A stretch of 64,000 bases of DNA, from assembly GCA_037127315.1 (NCBI GenBank), contig JBBBDQ010001456.1, positions 1,641,501-1,705,500 of the forward strand, given 5' to 3'. Shown in pieces: positions 49,121 through 61,128 of the stretch. A model generated the notes under the pieces. It saw nothing but the letters and a program-made list of their open reading frames with translations, was not told the DNA's origin and did not search any database. A program made the translations under genes and the position numbers. The DNA comes from Ascarosepion bandense (taxonomy: Eukaryota > Mollusca > Cephalopoda > Sepiida > Sepiidae). Each line of letters starts with the position of its first letter. Positions within the stretch are counted from its first letter, which is position 1.

Positions 49121-49421
49121 TTTTATGACAATTTCCAACAATTACTTTTTTGTTATATAAACTTGTAATCTTTATATATCTGAAATTTAAAGAAAAAAAT
49201 ACAAGTAACTACTACACTTTGTGCATATATGCAGCTCTTAAAATTGCATACAAAGGTGGCTCTGCAAGAGTGTGGGGAACAACAGAAAACCCTCAATCCT
49301 TCCTTTATACAATCTTTATACAATCAATTCAAAGTCCTTACATCCACAGCAGACTCGTCTAGAATACTAACACCAAATTTCCCACTTAAAACTGATTTTT
49401 TTTCGTGTGTGTGTATAATTA
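49121..49421. other. No gene recognised
   Basis: AT-rich, with short random ORFs only. Confidence 0.5.
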
Positions 49422-49532
49422 AACATTTTTAATCGATACTCATATTTGAGTAGATATTCAATCACGTAGTATACTTATATTAAAAAAAATAGAATATCTA
49501 CTCAAATATGAGTATTGATTAAAAATAATGTT
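49422..49532. repeat. Hairpin with about 38-41-bp arms
   Basis: 49422-49459 and 49492-49532 are inverted copies. The inner 28 bp (ATCGATACTCATATTTGAGT... against its partner) has one mismatch, and an indel separates the outer parts. The loop is about 32 nt. It lies just 5' of a LINE fragment. Confidence 0.85.
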
Positions 49533-49559
49533 CAAACAAATTAAATATGTTAAAACTAT

Positions 49560-50107
49560 TTCGTTAATCTTCAGCACTTTCTGTAACATATCTGCTAATC
49601 TTGAGAGGGATCTACATCCTGTGATGGATTGGTGTAAGAAGTGGCTTGTAAATTTAAATGCATCTAAGACCCAGCTGCTGTCTGTCAATCATTACAGGCA
49701 ACCTCTCCTGCCTCCCATAAGCATGGAACCATTACATTGAGTCAATAGCGAAATCCACTCCTAGGAAGGTTGGGTCACTGTCGGGCCAGGATGTTTTTTC
49801 TGCCTGAATCCATCCTGCATATATACAAATCAACAATTTGTCTGTGCATGGAGTACTGCTGTCATATATAGTCAGGTGCCCCTGCTGTTCATCTCAGTGT
49901 TCTTGACAGGCTCCAAAGGAGAATCAGTAATGTGATAGGTACCAACTTGGTGGCTTGACTTCAGCCTCTTCCCCACCGACGGGATGTGGCTTCCTGCTTG
50001 TTGGAAGTCTTCCTCTTGTTTCTGTTTTATGAACTTTGGGGAAACCTCTGACTCTAATTATCACCCTATTAGTCTCTTACCTCTTTTTGGCAAGGTATTT
50101 GAGGCTG
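49560..50107 (+). mobile_element. Jockey/CR1-like LINE fragments in permuted order
   Basis: First comes RT thumb sequence (WCKKWLVNLNASKTQLLSVN at 49630-49690, then SILHIYKSTICLCMEYCC at 49808-49862, LDRLQRRI at 49905). At about 49990 it switches to the earlier RT finger part (CWKSSS, NYHPISLLPLFGKVFEAV, 50056-50110). C-terminal sequence thus precedes N-terminal sequence, so two copies or a rearranged copy are joined. Deletions and stops are present. Confidence 0.75.
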
Positions 50108-50247
50108 TGTGTTGTAGTGCAGTGGATATTGACTCTCGAATTCCAGTTGAATTCATTGCATTCACTTATGCACAAATACCTTGGGAAAGGTATTAATCCA
50201 TCTCTTTTCTCCAGTTATGGGTTAAATAACAGGACAGATTGGGTTTA
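50108..50247 (+). mobile_element. tRNA-derived SINE, plus orientation, 3'-truncated
   Basis: Starts TGTGTTGTAGTGCAGTGGAT (A box). The B box is shortened (CTCGAATTCC) and the body ends at AACAGGACAGATTGGGTTTA, followed by an A/G-rich tail. It is inserted at the end of the LINE fragment. Confidence 0.85.
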
Positions 50248-50629
50248 TTAAAAGAAAGAAAGAAAAAAATATTGAAACCTTGCACAATCAAATTCTTGTA
50301 AATATAATTTTTAATTTTAAGAAAATGATATAGTTTTTTTTTTCTACTATGATACTCTTACAAACCTTAGTAAATATTTTTTGCATATTCTTATTGTATT
50401 TTATTTAGAAAACATTTTTTAATTAATCCAACTTTTGGTGTTTTAAGTAAACCTGAAAATGAGTGCTAACACATTCCCAGAGCAATACTCATAAATTACT
50501 TCAATGATATTTAACCACTCTTACCTACTTACTTTTTCTACTCTTGCTGACCTAGTCTATATGTCCCTCAGTTTTGCTACTTTATGCTTGTCCATTTTAC
50601 AAGTATTTAAGGGTAATTTCTTTTTTACA
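50248..50629. other. No gene recognised
   Basis: AT-rich spacer. Confidence 0.5.
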
Positions 50630-51340
50630 TTAGGTGTCCCAAACTAAAATTTCATTTTCAATATGGGGTCATAGAGAAATTGATAAAACCATTTAAAAAA
50701 AAAAAATTAAGGTACCAAATTTATTTTAGTAGCTCAGTCAGTTTTCTATCTCATGTACTATCGGATGAGAAGCCAATTTCCACAGTATAACTGAAAATGC
50801 AGGGTTCGGACTAGTTGAAAATCATAAATGTAATGCCATATAGGTAATCTTGAAGTAAAAGAAATACAATACTAATGTAATCAATTATTAACCAGACCAG
50901 CCTAAACAATGAAAAAAGAAATGAGTTCTCAAAAATAATAGTTAAAACATTGCACAGAAGAGCCCTTTTGACTGTTCAACAGTTAATGCCTTACAACTTC
51001 TTGGTATGAATCATAAAACAACAAAAATGGATCTTTTTCTCTCTCTCTCTCTCTCTCTCAGTTGTACCATCATTTCACAATTTGATAGTCTGATAGTATA
51101 CCATTCTGAGCTTGCCATAAAAAGTATCCATTCAAGGTACATGCCTCAAATTTTATTTATTTTTTTTTTTTTTTATGAGGGATTAAACTACTTTCTATGT
51201 AATATGAATACCTTTTTGAAATACATGTATAAATACATGTATCTAATTTGGGAAAATTTTGAAATTATGCAATTTTTAACTTGTCAAAAAGGAACAGAAA
51301 TAACTGCAAAACTTAGAAATCTGTTTCACGATTAGCTAAT
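50630..51340 (+). repeat. Paralogous repeat block, second copy
   Basis: Diverged copy of 35650-36950 (CCAAACTAAAATTTCATTTT, GGTACCAAATTTATTTTAGT, CTGAAAATGCAGGGTTC, AGGTACATGCCTCAAATTTT). It lacks the LINE fragment and the hairpin found in the other copy. Confidence 0.65.
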
Positions 51341-54000
51341 CCTTCAAACAAATGCTAATTGGAAAGCTTTATTTTAAAACTAAAAACACTTGAAATAAAT
51401 AAAAAAAAAAATAACATTTATTGGAACTGATGAAAAATACTTTTTGGATAGACCTCTTGCATTTTCTTTTCAAATGGTGATTTGCGGCCTGGATTTACCT
51501 ATGAGCTTTTGCTATAGGCAATATTCCTGAAACACCCACTATCTTATCTCTTGAAAGTGGTATTATATTGAAGTCCCATCTAAATGTTGAGGCTACTTGT
51601 GCAATATTATCCAATAAGGGCCATCAAAAATAATTTCTGTCGTTGGAACTAAAGAACTAAAAAAAAAAAAATTGATTACAGCACAAGGAAGATATATCAA
51701 TAACTTGGTCAATGTAGGAGCTGCAACCAATTGGCCTTGGCACTCATAACTTGGTCATTTGTTATTTTTATGCATAAATGCTTGAATTGTTTGAATATCA
51801 AGTGTTTGGTTCTCAGTGCATTTTTTTTCTTTAGATGTGTCTGACATTTCATCAGTTTTTAACTTTATTAGCATACACTGCAAGAAATTTGGTGTCTTTT
51901 GCCTACTTCTAGTTCTTATGATAATGAATTACTTTTCAAGGTGTGAAGTTTGACTGAACAGATAATTTTATTAATAACCCATTATGCTTATCTTCATAAC
52001 ACCATTATGATAATGGCCTGAGGAGGGGGTTGTAAAAAGATAGTTTGCAAAAGTTGAACTAAAAAAAATTATGTATATAAATAAGCAAATTTTTTAAAAA
52101 AAGAAGTTACATTTTGAAAGTTACCTGCTAATTAAATTTCAATGTTTTATAGGCCAAGTTAATTTTTTTTTTTTTTTTTTTTAGAAAAAATAAAATTAAA
52201 TGTCGGTACTGCCACTCGTTTTTGATACTTGTTTTAAATGAATTTTAATTTAAAAAAAAAAGCGTCCTTGAAGCTTTCAATTTAGCTTTAGTTGAAAGCT
52301 TAAAGATTAAATTTACTAATTCCAGTAAGAAACATACTCTGTATTTCAAACTGAAATTATATTGATGTGAATCTAAAATTTTCAAATTTAAAAAAAAAAA
52401 AAAATCACTTTTTTTACCATTTTTGATCAGTCAACACATTTTGTAAACAGAAACCAATTATCGGCATTGTTTTGCAAAAATAAAATATACCTCGCACGTT
52501 ATTTTAGTAAAATTCGCAAATTTTAACTTACCTCAATCTGATTTGAAACAAGTATTACTTGCTTACTCCCTGAAATAATGTACTATAAAATTGTTGTTAA
52601 TCATAATATATATGTTGCATAATATATAGTATGGTAGTCAAAATTGATATAAATGTATGTAGCTTAATCATATGTGTGTTTTAACTTTGTTTGAAAATTC
52701 TTTTTGGAAAATAAAAATTAAAATATGAAACTTTTTTAATTTTACAATGAAATTATATGACAAGTAACTCAATAATTTATGAAATGTATGTTATTTATTT
52801 TTAATATCTATTTTTCATATTCTTTATTAGATACCCCACAAATTGTGAATGTCACAATTTTTTTTTCTTTTTTTTTTTTAACAAAATGAGAAAACTAGAA
52901 ATTATATACAACTTACTTTAAATTTTGAAGGGATATTTTGCAAAGCCTGTTGAAACATAGGGCACAGGAAGCACTGAAGCAAAATGAAAGAATTGTACTC
53001 TGCTGGGAAAAGTTTATATAGTTTGTGTGTGGGGTTTTTTTTTTTTTTTTTTTTTTTTGTAAAGAGTATGACCTTTTAATGATAGAGCACTTACAGCCAT
53101 CATCATGTGTCATCAGTGCACACATAAAAATCTCATGGCTTGAATATTTGTACTAAGCTTTTCAATTTTCAGTTAGTAAATATGGTCTTCACATATTTAA
53201 CATAACCTAATAGAATCAACGATTGGAAGAAATTTTAAGATTTTTTAAACTTGATTATTATAATAAAATTGAAAATTCATTATTTATCAGTAATTTTCTC
53301 TTCAGATTATATCATTTTTAATATATATGTAAAGGACTTTTGAAATGATGATGTAATAAAATAAAATGCCACATGAAATTTCTTTAAACAAATGTAAAGG
53401 GCTTACCATAATGTTGATGTATGAGCAGGAAAAGTGAAAGTAAAAAGACATGCACAAATCTCACTTTGGTTCTTATCTCTGTAGACAATAGAAAAGCAAA
53501 ATCTGATTGTCTAATGCAAATCTCAATGCTTTATAAAAGTAAGATCTACCTCCTGATACAATTGCATCGTGGATCGAATTAAGCAAAGAGGTAGTCTGGT
53601 AACAGGTGGGTGTGGGTACTTGGCAGAATGGATCTGATGTTGCAATACCTGAATTCTGTAATGAAGCCAGGTTAACATCACTGATGACCTCTACCACTGT
53701 ATTTTATTTTAAGAATATGTTCTTTATAAAAATCAAACAATTAAGTTTATCTAAATAAAAAAAAAATGGCATAGTTTTATTGCATTTTCTTTCACAATTT
53801 GGAACTAATTTTAGAAAAAATAAAAAAAAGTTGATTAACATTCCTTAATGAATCCTGCATTTAATTAATAAAAAAAAAATCCCCAACGTCTAGTTAATTT
53901 CTAAGCATTTCAGGAAATTAATTGGAGTGGGGATAACATTTAAAAAAAGAATGAATAAATAAATAAATAAATAAAATAAAATAAAAAAATTTTTTTTAAT
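51341..54000. other. No gene recognised
   Basis: 2.7 kb of AT-rich sequence. Poly(T) at 52163-52182 and 53035-53058. A minus-strand ORF at 53473-53697 has no recognisable features. Confidence 0.5.
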
Positions 54001-54310
54001 GTTTCTGTTATTTGTGAAACTCTTGAAAGTTTCATCAAAATCCAACCATTATTTGATTTTTGCAAGAATTTCCAAATTGTGTTTTTCACTGGCAAAAATG
54101 CGAGTTGTGTAATATTACGTTTGCCATTAATCTCTTATTAAAATCAGGCCACTCACTGACAAAAGAAAAACAAAATATTTTAACAAAAATTTTCAACATG
54201 TTAAAAAAAAGTTAAATTTTAGTTTAAAATCTTTAAAAAATGCAAGATTACTTTGACCTTTCCTCTTAATAACATAAACATTTTGACAATAAAAATTGTT
54301 TTTATTAAGT
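54001..54310 (+). repeat. Dispersed AT-rich repeat family, copy
   Basis: Carries GAAAGTTTCATCAAAATCCA, TTTTTGCAAGAATTTCCAAA, GTGTTTTTCACTG and later TTGTTTTTATTAAGTTTG in family order. Confidence 0.65.
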
Positions 54311-55831
54311 TTGAACTCTTAACATCATGCTTTACTGTTTTTCGGTAATGGAAAACAACACATTTTTTAAAATTTTATTCCTTTACAAAGTTGTAAAATT
54401 CAAAGTACTAAGTAAGTTTTTATAAAAACTGCTTATGCAAAAGGGATTCGAGTTATAGTTTGAACAAAATACAATGAATGAGTACTTTATACAGTTTTCA
54501 AATGCACCATTAAAAAATGAGAAAAAACTTAAACCAGTTTGATTTAAAATGGTGGTTTTCATTCACTTTATCAGTACAAATTTTGATGTATCTGACCCAA
54601 CTGTTTTGCACAAAATGAAAGTAGTTTTTTGTGTTCTTTTGAGTTGTCTTGCTTCAGAGATACGAAGCAAACTGATTATTAAAGATGATTCATTACGCTA
54701 TAAAGTAGTATAATTTTCATTTTAAGAATTGAATTTCTCTAGTATGTTATATTTTACAATTTTGAAATTGCGTAAAACAACTCTGAACCTTATGGTTAGC
54801 TCACCAAATTGACTTGCATCCATTCCTCCCCACCCTTTAAGATGGGACTATTTTCATATGTAGGGAGGTACAACTCAAAGTACAAATTTTGAAAAAAAAA
54901 ACAAACTATGAAATTGTCAACTTCAAAAATCCAAAATGTGCCCACTATCATTGAAATACTGATTAGAAAGATGTGGAATAAAGACTAATCAATGCACAAA
55001 AAATTGTAACTATAAAAAAAAGAATAAATTTTGTCTACAAACTATTTTTATCAAAATAACCTAAAAAAAAGAACTTTTACAAGATAACAGTGGTTGAAAT
55101 GAAAGGAAATAACATTATTTTAACAGGTGTTTGCACTATAAACTAGGGCCTTTTGGTATATAGCAACTCTCAAGCCTGCAACTACAAAAAAAATCACTTA
55201 AGTTGGCTTTCAGCTGTTGCGATTGTCTTTTCATTATTACATTTACCAGGAAGAGTGGTACAATTAGTTTATCACTGTTCCCTTATTGGGAGCAGTGATA
55301 AACTAATTAAATACACTAATTAAATATTTCTTCATTATTGACTTGATTCCATTAGGGAATCCTATATATTTCCCTATATCTAAAATAATCATGTTTAGGA
55401 TTTGGGAAATTTTAGAAAATTTACTACAGTAAAAACAACAGAAACAATGTTTTTCATATGGGTTAATTACAATGTTCTTGATTTGCACTCCTCTTCAGAA
55501 AGCATGCAGGCCACAACTCAACATGAATTTGGAAGAAATTTGCATACTTTTAATTTTATTTTCCAAAAAGTCCATTCTTATTAATAGTGGTTCTGTATCT
55601 TGTAAAATATATACACACCCATACTAGGGATGATGAAAAGCTATTAGCCTGACATAACTTTTCAAGATCTGCTTCAGATAATCTTGCATTGCAATAACTT
55701 TGAGCTATTATTTTTTCAATAAGTTATTTATCTAAATATACTGTTAGCAATTTTTCATGACTTATTAAAAAAAAATTTTTTTTTAAATTTTTTTTATTTT
55801 TTTTTATTTTTTATTTTTTTTTTATATATAG
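54311..55831. other. Intron end; 21-bp hairpin at 55262-55308
   Basis: AT-rich. 55262-55282 and 55288-55308 pair with one G/T mismatch around TTATT. The region ends with a long T-rich tract and TATATATAG at 55823-55831, the likely splice acceptor for the PTP4A leader exon. Confidence 0.55.
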
Positions 55832-55858
55832 TTCTTTGGTGAATTTGGCCATACATTT

Positions 55859-55909
55859 ATGGAGTTTGTGACCAACAGTGGAGACTTCTGCCAGGCGCAA
55901 CACGTGTAA
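55859..55909 (+). promoter_or_regulatory. PTP4A uORF 1
   Basis: ATG to TAA, 16 codons, with MEFVTNSGDFCQAQHV as the predicted peptide. Weak context. Confidence 0.45.
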
Positions 55910-56052
55910 TATTAGTGGTGTGTTAGTCTAATCTGGTTTATCTGAGGTGGAGACAAGTGAACCGAGAAACGACCCACAACTGTCTTGACTCTGCAGAGCC
56001 TTCCATTAACTGAAGTTTGCTGCTGTAGCAACTGAAGTGTAAGGGTTTTTGG

Positions 56053-56160
56053 ATGGCGATAATTTGTGCTTTTAACCAATTCATTTTTCTCCCTTATTGG
56101 AAATCTCCAGTAGATGTTCAACTGGACAGTGGCAGGATTGGGCGACAACCCGACTGTTGA
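56053..56160 (+). promoter_or_regulatory. PTP4A uORF 2
   Basis: ATG to TGA, 35 codons, starting MAIICAFNQF. It overlaps uORF 3 in another frame. Confidence 0.45.
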
Positions 56161-56167
56161 TCCTTAG
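56114..56167 (+). promoter_or_regulatory. PTP4A uORF 3
   Basis: ATG to TAG, 17 codons: MFNWTVAGLGDNPTVDP. It ends 122 nt before the main start. A magnesium-responsive uORF has been reported in vertebrate PTP4A1/2 leaders. Whether this peptide corresponds to that one cannot be decided without alignment. Confidence 0.45.
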
Positions 56168-56289
56168 TATTACTAAGTGTACAGATACTGACACCTTTAG
56201 CAGGACACTATCTGCTGATCAGACATTTAATTTCCATTATTGTAAAGTAAATTCATACATTATATACATACATCAACTGAAAGTTCATC

Positions 56290-56400
56290 ATGAGAGCTAT
56301 ACGATCCACCAAGCTTGAACCTGCTGAAATTTCTCATAAACACATGAGATTTCTTATAATGGACCGGCCAACTGATGGGACATTGGATAAATTCATTGAG
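56290..56400 (+). CDS. PTP4A: PTP4A coding exon 1
   Basis: 37 codons from the start to ...DKFIE; donor GTAAGT at 56401, phase 0. Confidence 0.93.
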
Positions 56401-59400
56401 GTAAGTTTGTGAAAATGTTACGCTTAAGCTTTGTGTCTGAACTTCTGCTGAATAAGTTTTAAAAAAAAATGCTGACATCAAATGTTGAAAATCATTTTAG
56501 AAATTATATCCAGTTGTAAAATGAGTGCTTCAGTTAAGAAGCCTTTATAATAATTTTAATATTATGGTATGTACTAAGTTTACAACAGTCTCCATTTATA
56601 TTTGACATTGGTCTAATATAATATGCATGTTTAATCAACTTTTATAACTGGATTTGGTTGCTTGATTAACTGTTTGTTAGATGTCTGGTCTAGTTACTAT
56701 GAGGTGATATCGGCATCCTTTTAATTAAGAATGAAAATAATTATAACTGTCTGATAGTACCCTCTTTGGATTGTAGTTCAAATTGTTTACATTTGTTTTG
56801 ATCATAAAATTGCAAGGCATCTAGATTGTCAATTTTATGAGCAACTTAATTTTTTTCATTGATAAATCTCTTCCATAATACATAAAAAAAAAAAGATTTT
56901 TGAATTTACTCAAATTAGTAATAAAAATTTGACATTAATCAAAATCTGATTAATCTGATCAGATTTGGTTAGCTTTATTCTGTATAAAAAACCTGCCATC
57001 AGAAAACAGTTTATATAGCATAGTACTGTTTACTGCTACAAGTTATTAATTTAACTGGCAAATGTAGTGCTTATTGTAGATAGCACATTGGTAGTCTACT
57101 TGTTAGCTTTTCTAAATGACATTTACTGTCTTGGTTGGTGCTGTATGACTATTTTCATAGTTGGGAGCAGAATAAGTAAGGTTATTTACTACATAAGTTA
57201 CTTGAATTTTGTTAAGTAAAAGCAGTGAATTCTTTAAACTTTTTTTTTTTTTTTTTTTTAAACAATGTCATTTTACTTAATTTTGAGGCTGTTTTGCATG
57301 CGCTTGCCTATTCTCTTTTCCCTAAAGATTTTCTCATAGAATTCATTTTGTATATTATTAAAACAGGAACTGAAAACTCGTGGTGCCAAAGATGTTGTTA
57401 GGGTGTGTGAACCAACTTATCCAACAGAGAAATTACATGCAGAAGGAATCCGGGTTTATGTAAGTAAATATATAAATTTACAATCTCAACCTTCAATTTG
57501 TTATTCTATATTTAGTAGATCTTTACACTAAAAATGAAAATAGTTGCTTTCAGTGTTATTATTCATTGTTGATAATCTATTAAAACTTTCTTTCCGAGAA
57601 TAAAATGACATACCCCATACTAATTATGCAAATGACTACAACATTACATATTTGATAGCAATTATAAATTCTCTAATCCATTTTCTAAATAAAAACTTAT
57701 AATAGAGATATTAATTTTTTTTCACCCAACAATAGCTATGTCATGTGTTTACAAAGAGCTATTCAGTTATAAAATGAAGATTGATAATAGTATTACTATT
57801 TCTTTGGGGGATGATGACATGTTTTTCCAAAGCCCTTAGTTTTTTGTTTGTGTCTTTAAATATATTTCTTCTTCTTGTACTATGCCCTTTCTGAGTCCCC
57901 CCTCACACACACACACACATAGCTTTTTAAACATCTTTAAATAGTTCACCATTGTTATAAAGATGCTCTCTTGTCATTGCCAGTACTAGGAAGAAAAAAC
58001 TCTCCATGCAAATAGTTAACTTTGTCCTAAAATGCTTGTATGTACTTATTGCATCTATATCAAAAGTATCTTTATTAGTTGAAATCCTAACTGGATTCTA
58101 TCAAAATATGAAGATAAAGCATTTTTTCCTTATGAGTAACAACAGAAGATTCTTTATATTACCAAAATTTTTCTCCTTTGTAAATACAGTAATATATATA
58201 TGACAAAATTAAATTTAGTTAAGTTACTTATTTTTAATCATTAAACTTTTTTTATATTATCAGGAATTCTGTGTAATTATAATGTATCCTACTCCATCTT
58301 TTGTGATGAAGAAAGTAAAAAGAAAAATTATACTTTAAGGGCATAAAGTATTTGTGTATATAAATATCTGCACACAGTTTTTTTTTGTTTTTTTTTTTCT
58401 TCAAATGTAGGCTGAGCTTATTTCTCTTGAAAACTTCATACACTACTTTCTAGAAAATTATTTCAGTTGTATATAAGGTGTTTTCTTGTCTTTTTAGGAC
58501 TGGAAATTTGATGATGGAAGCCATCCTCCAATGGATGTTATTGATGATTGGTTAAATCTGCTAAAGGCTCGTTTCAGAGATGATCCTGGCTGCTGTGTTG
58601 CTGTACATTGTGTTGCTGGACTTGGGAGGTCTCTTTTTATATTGTTTATATTTACATTTTCTTACTTCCATCAACTTAGTTTTTTTTTTTTTATTCAAAT
58701 ATGATACATTTCACCAGCATACAACACTTTTTTTCATATTTCAGTTTTATAAAAGTTGAAAATAAATATCCAAATACTGTAGGAGGTTTTATGAGGTGGT
58801 TAAAATTATTTTGTGTTTTGTAAGAAAGATATTAGTGTTAATGGTTTTGTTCACTTTTGATTCAACTGTTGTCTTTTGTATAAGAATGCTGGGGATTTCT
58901 TTCTCAAGTGTTCCTTCTACCTGGCTTCTACCTGGCATTGGTGATGTTTGAGAATAATCAATGTTATAGAGAGATAATAGACAAGATAGTCAAAATATCC
59001 AGACAAGGCTTTGGAAATAATTTGTGATACTATATGGTAGAATTGGAAGGGAATCCTCTAAATTGAATTTCTAAAATAATTGATTTACACAAATATTCTT
59101 TCCAATTAAACCAACTGAAATTAGTTGATAAAAATCTCAAATCTCAAAAGAATAACACTTAAGTTACAAGCTTGTCTTGTTGGTTTTTGAAGGTACAGAT
59201 ATTGCATATCGGTCTTTATGAATTGTCTCAATGGGCTGGGGGGGGGTCTGTACTTTTGATACTTTTAAATTTTTAATCATTAATTTCCATGTCTTTGTTA
59301 TTAATATCTCTTTACAATTCTAAGGTATATTTAACTTTTTTTTTCCCCCACATCTTGCATGGTAATGATGGATTACTGCAGAATAGGAAAAGAAAAAAAC

Positions 59401-61091
59401 TAACTACACATCATAAAAGGACGTGTTTTAAATATCTTCAAGCCATGAAAGGCTGGAGGTTGTATCCTTTAAAAAATTCTTTGTAGAAACTTAGTTTAAA
59501 TTCCAACAAGATGGCTAAACTGCCATCTGCCCGTCTGGTAGTTATAATTTAAAGAAAAAATAAACATGAAAATAAAAGATGATGACAGCTCAAATTCTGG
59601 TACATCAACAATTCTTGAACAAAGTGAAATGATGATGTAACACATTTGTAATGCTAAATTAAGGCATAAATCCATTATATTGAAAGTACAACAATAAACT
59701 GTAGCATTGTGTACTTTTGTGGGGTGAAATTTCAAAATGCATCACTTTTTGAACATGTAAATTTGTGCAAGACAGGTTTAAACTGATCACATCAATTTCT
59801 ACACAGGTTTAATTTGTAGCCTCTATTGCCTATTAATCCTGCACTTGTCATTATTTCTGTAAATGGATTGTCTCCCAAGACAATTGAGCTACAACTGCAC
59901 CACTCTACATGCTACACACCCCGAGTCAGCAGAGTAGTGAGTGGAAGCAAAAGAAATGAGTTGCCAACTAGGAATTACAAGTACTTGAAAAATTAGGGTG
60001 TAACAAAAATCTGATGTGACACACTGTTAAAAAAGTAATCACAAAGATTAAATGAAAATGGACAGAATGTATTCAAAGCCAATTCTTACTTTATAGTATA
60101 AGATTAAGATTTTACCTTAACATTTTCTCTTCACTGCCCTTGTTTAGTTGTAATTATTAAGTGTCTTTGTCTTGCATCTTGGTTGTTATTCTTGGGTTTT
60201 GACTGTTGTGTACTCTCTAGCCTCCCTCAGGTGTCTGTCTTTATACTCAGTAACTTTATTGGAATTTTGAACTAAAACTTTTATTCAATCTACATTGTAG
60301 ATTGTTTCATTATGCTTTTCATGTTAGGAGATATTTTGAATTGGTTTTCATCAGTTTTTTTTTTTCTTCACCTTTTGTATCATTTGTTTATTTCTTCTAC
60401 TGAATCAGATTGACTTTTCACCACAATCAGGATCTGATTAAACTCAAATGTTCTGACTCAGAATTTCTTTTGGATGTTCTTTCTTGATCAGAAGCTCACA
60501 GATGGTATTTTTAACTCTGAGGAAGTTGTCACTGGCTAACGTTTGCACTGATTGTCTTATTCTCTATTGTTCTCTCTCATCTTGATTTCATTCTACAGGG
60601 TTGATCATCATCATTGACAGATTTTGATCTCTCTCTCTCTCTCTCTAGAACTGCTTTTCAATGTTCCTCTACTTTTAAGGAGTGACTGGTGTCTTTTTTT
60701 TTTTTTTCCCCCCCCTGACTATGTAGAATAGAATGCACACAGTTCATGGTCATGCTTTCTTGGGTAGGAAAGCTTGGTTCAGGAGAGATATCTCTAAATG
60801 ATCAAACTGTTTTCGAATAATATCATAATATATAAACTTCACTTTTTTTCCCCCTTTCAAATGAACCTTTTATATGGTAAACAGACCCTAGCATATTTTA
60901 TTATTGTCCTTGACTCATCTGTCCCTGCTTATGGAAGCTGTTATACATTCATATTGTTGAATATGGTTGTCAAAATGGAATGGTCGGTTATTGATAATTT
61001 CATGGCTATTCTTGCCAATACAAAATTTAATGGGTGTCAACAAAACACTGTCAAATAACACCTACCACAGCCAACCACTGGTATAGACAAT

Positions 61092-61128
<37 letters not shown>

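Larger units (their letters stand above)
55832..56289 (+). other. PTP4A 5' leader (exon start inferred)
   Basis: The leader is GC-richer than its surroundings and lies between an AG acceptor at 55830-55831, preceded by about 60 nt of T-rich sequence, and the PTP4A start codon. It holds three upstream ORFs (55859-55909, 56053-56160, 56114-56167). The acceptor is inferred; transcription could also begin within this stretch. Confidence 0.5.

Noticed and set aside
48012..49168. Three long Phe-Leu-Ser ORFs (330-382 codons)
   Set aside because: They are read-through of the 24-bp array. All three frames are open because the unit length is divisible by 3 and lacks stops on the + strand.
51006..51335. 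109-codon + strand ORF
   Set aside because: It starts in a CT repeat and runs through AT-rich repeat-block sequence; no protein-like features.
53473..53697. 74-codon minus-strand ORF with fairly balanced composition
   Set aside because: No motif, weak splice signals and no neighbouring coding; could not be told from chance.
58629..58634. Alternative donor after the AGG Arg codon in exon 3
   Set aside because: It would need a non-GT donor; splitting the Arg codon AG/G uses GT and keeps the family frame.
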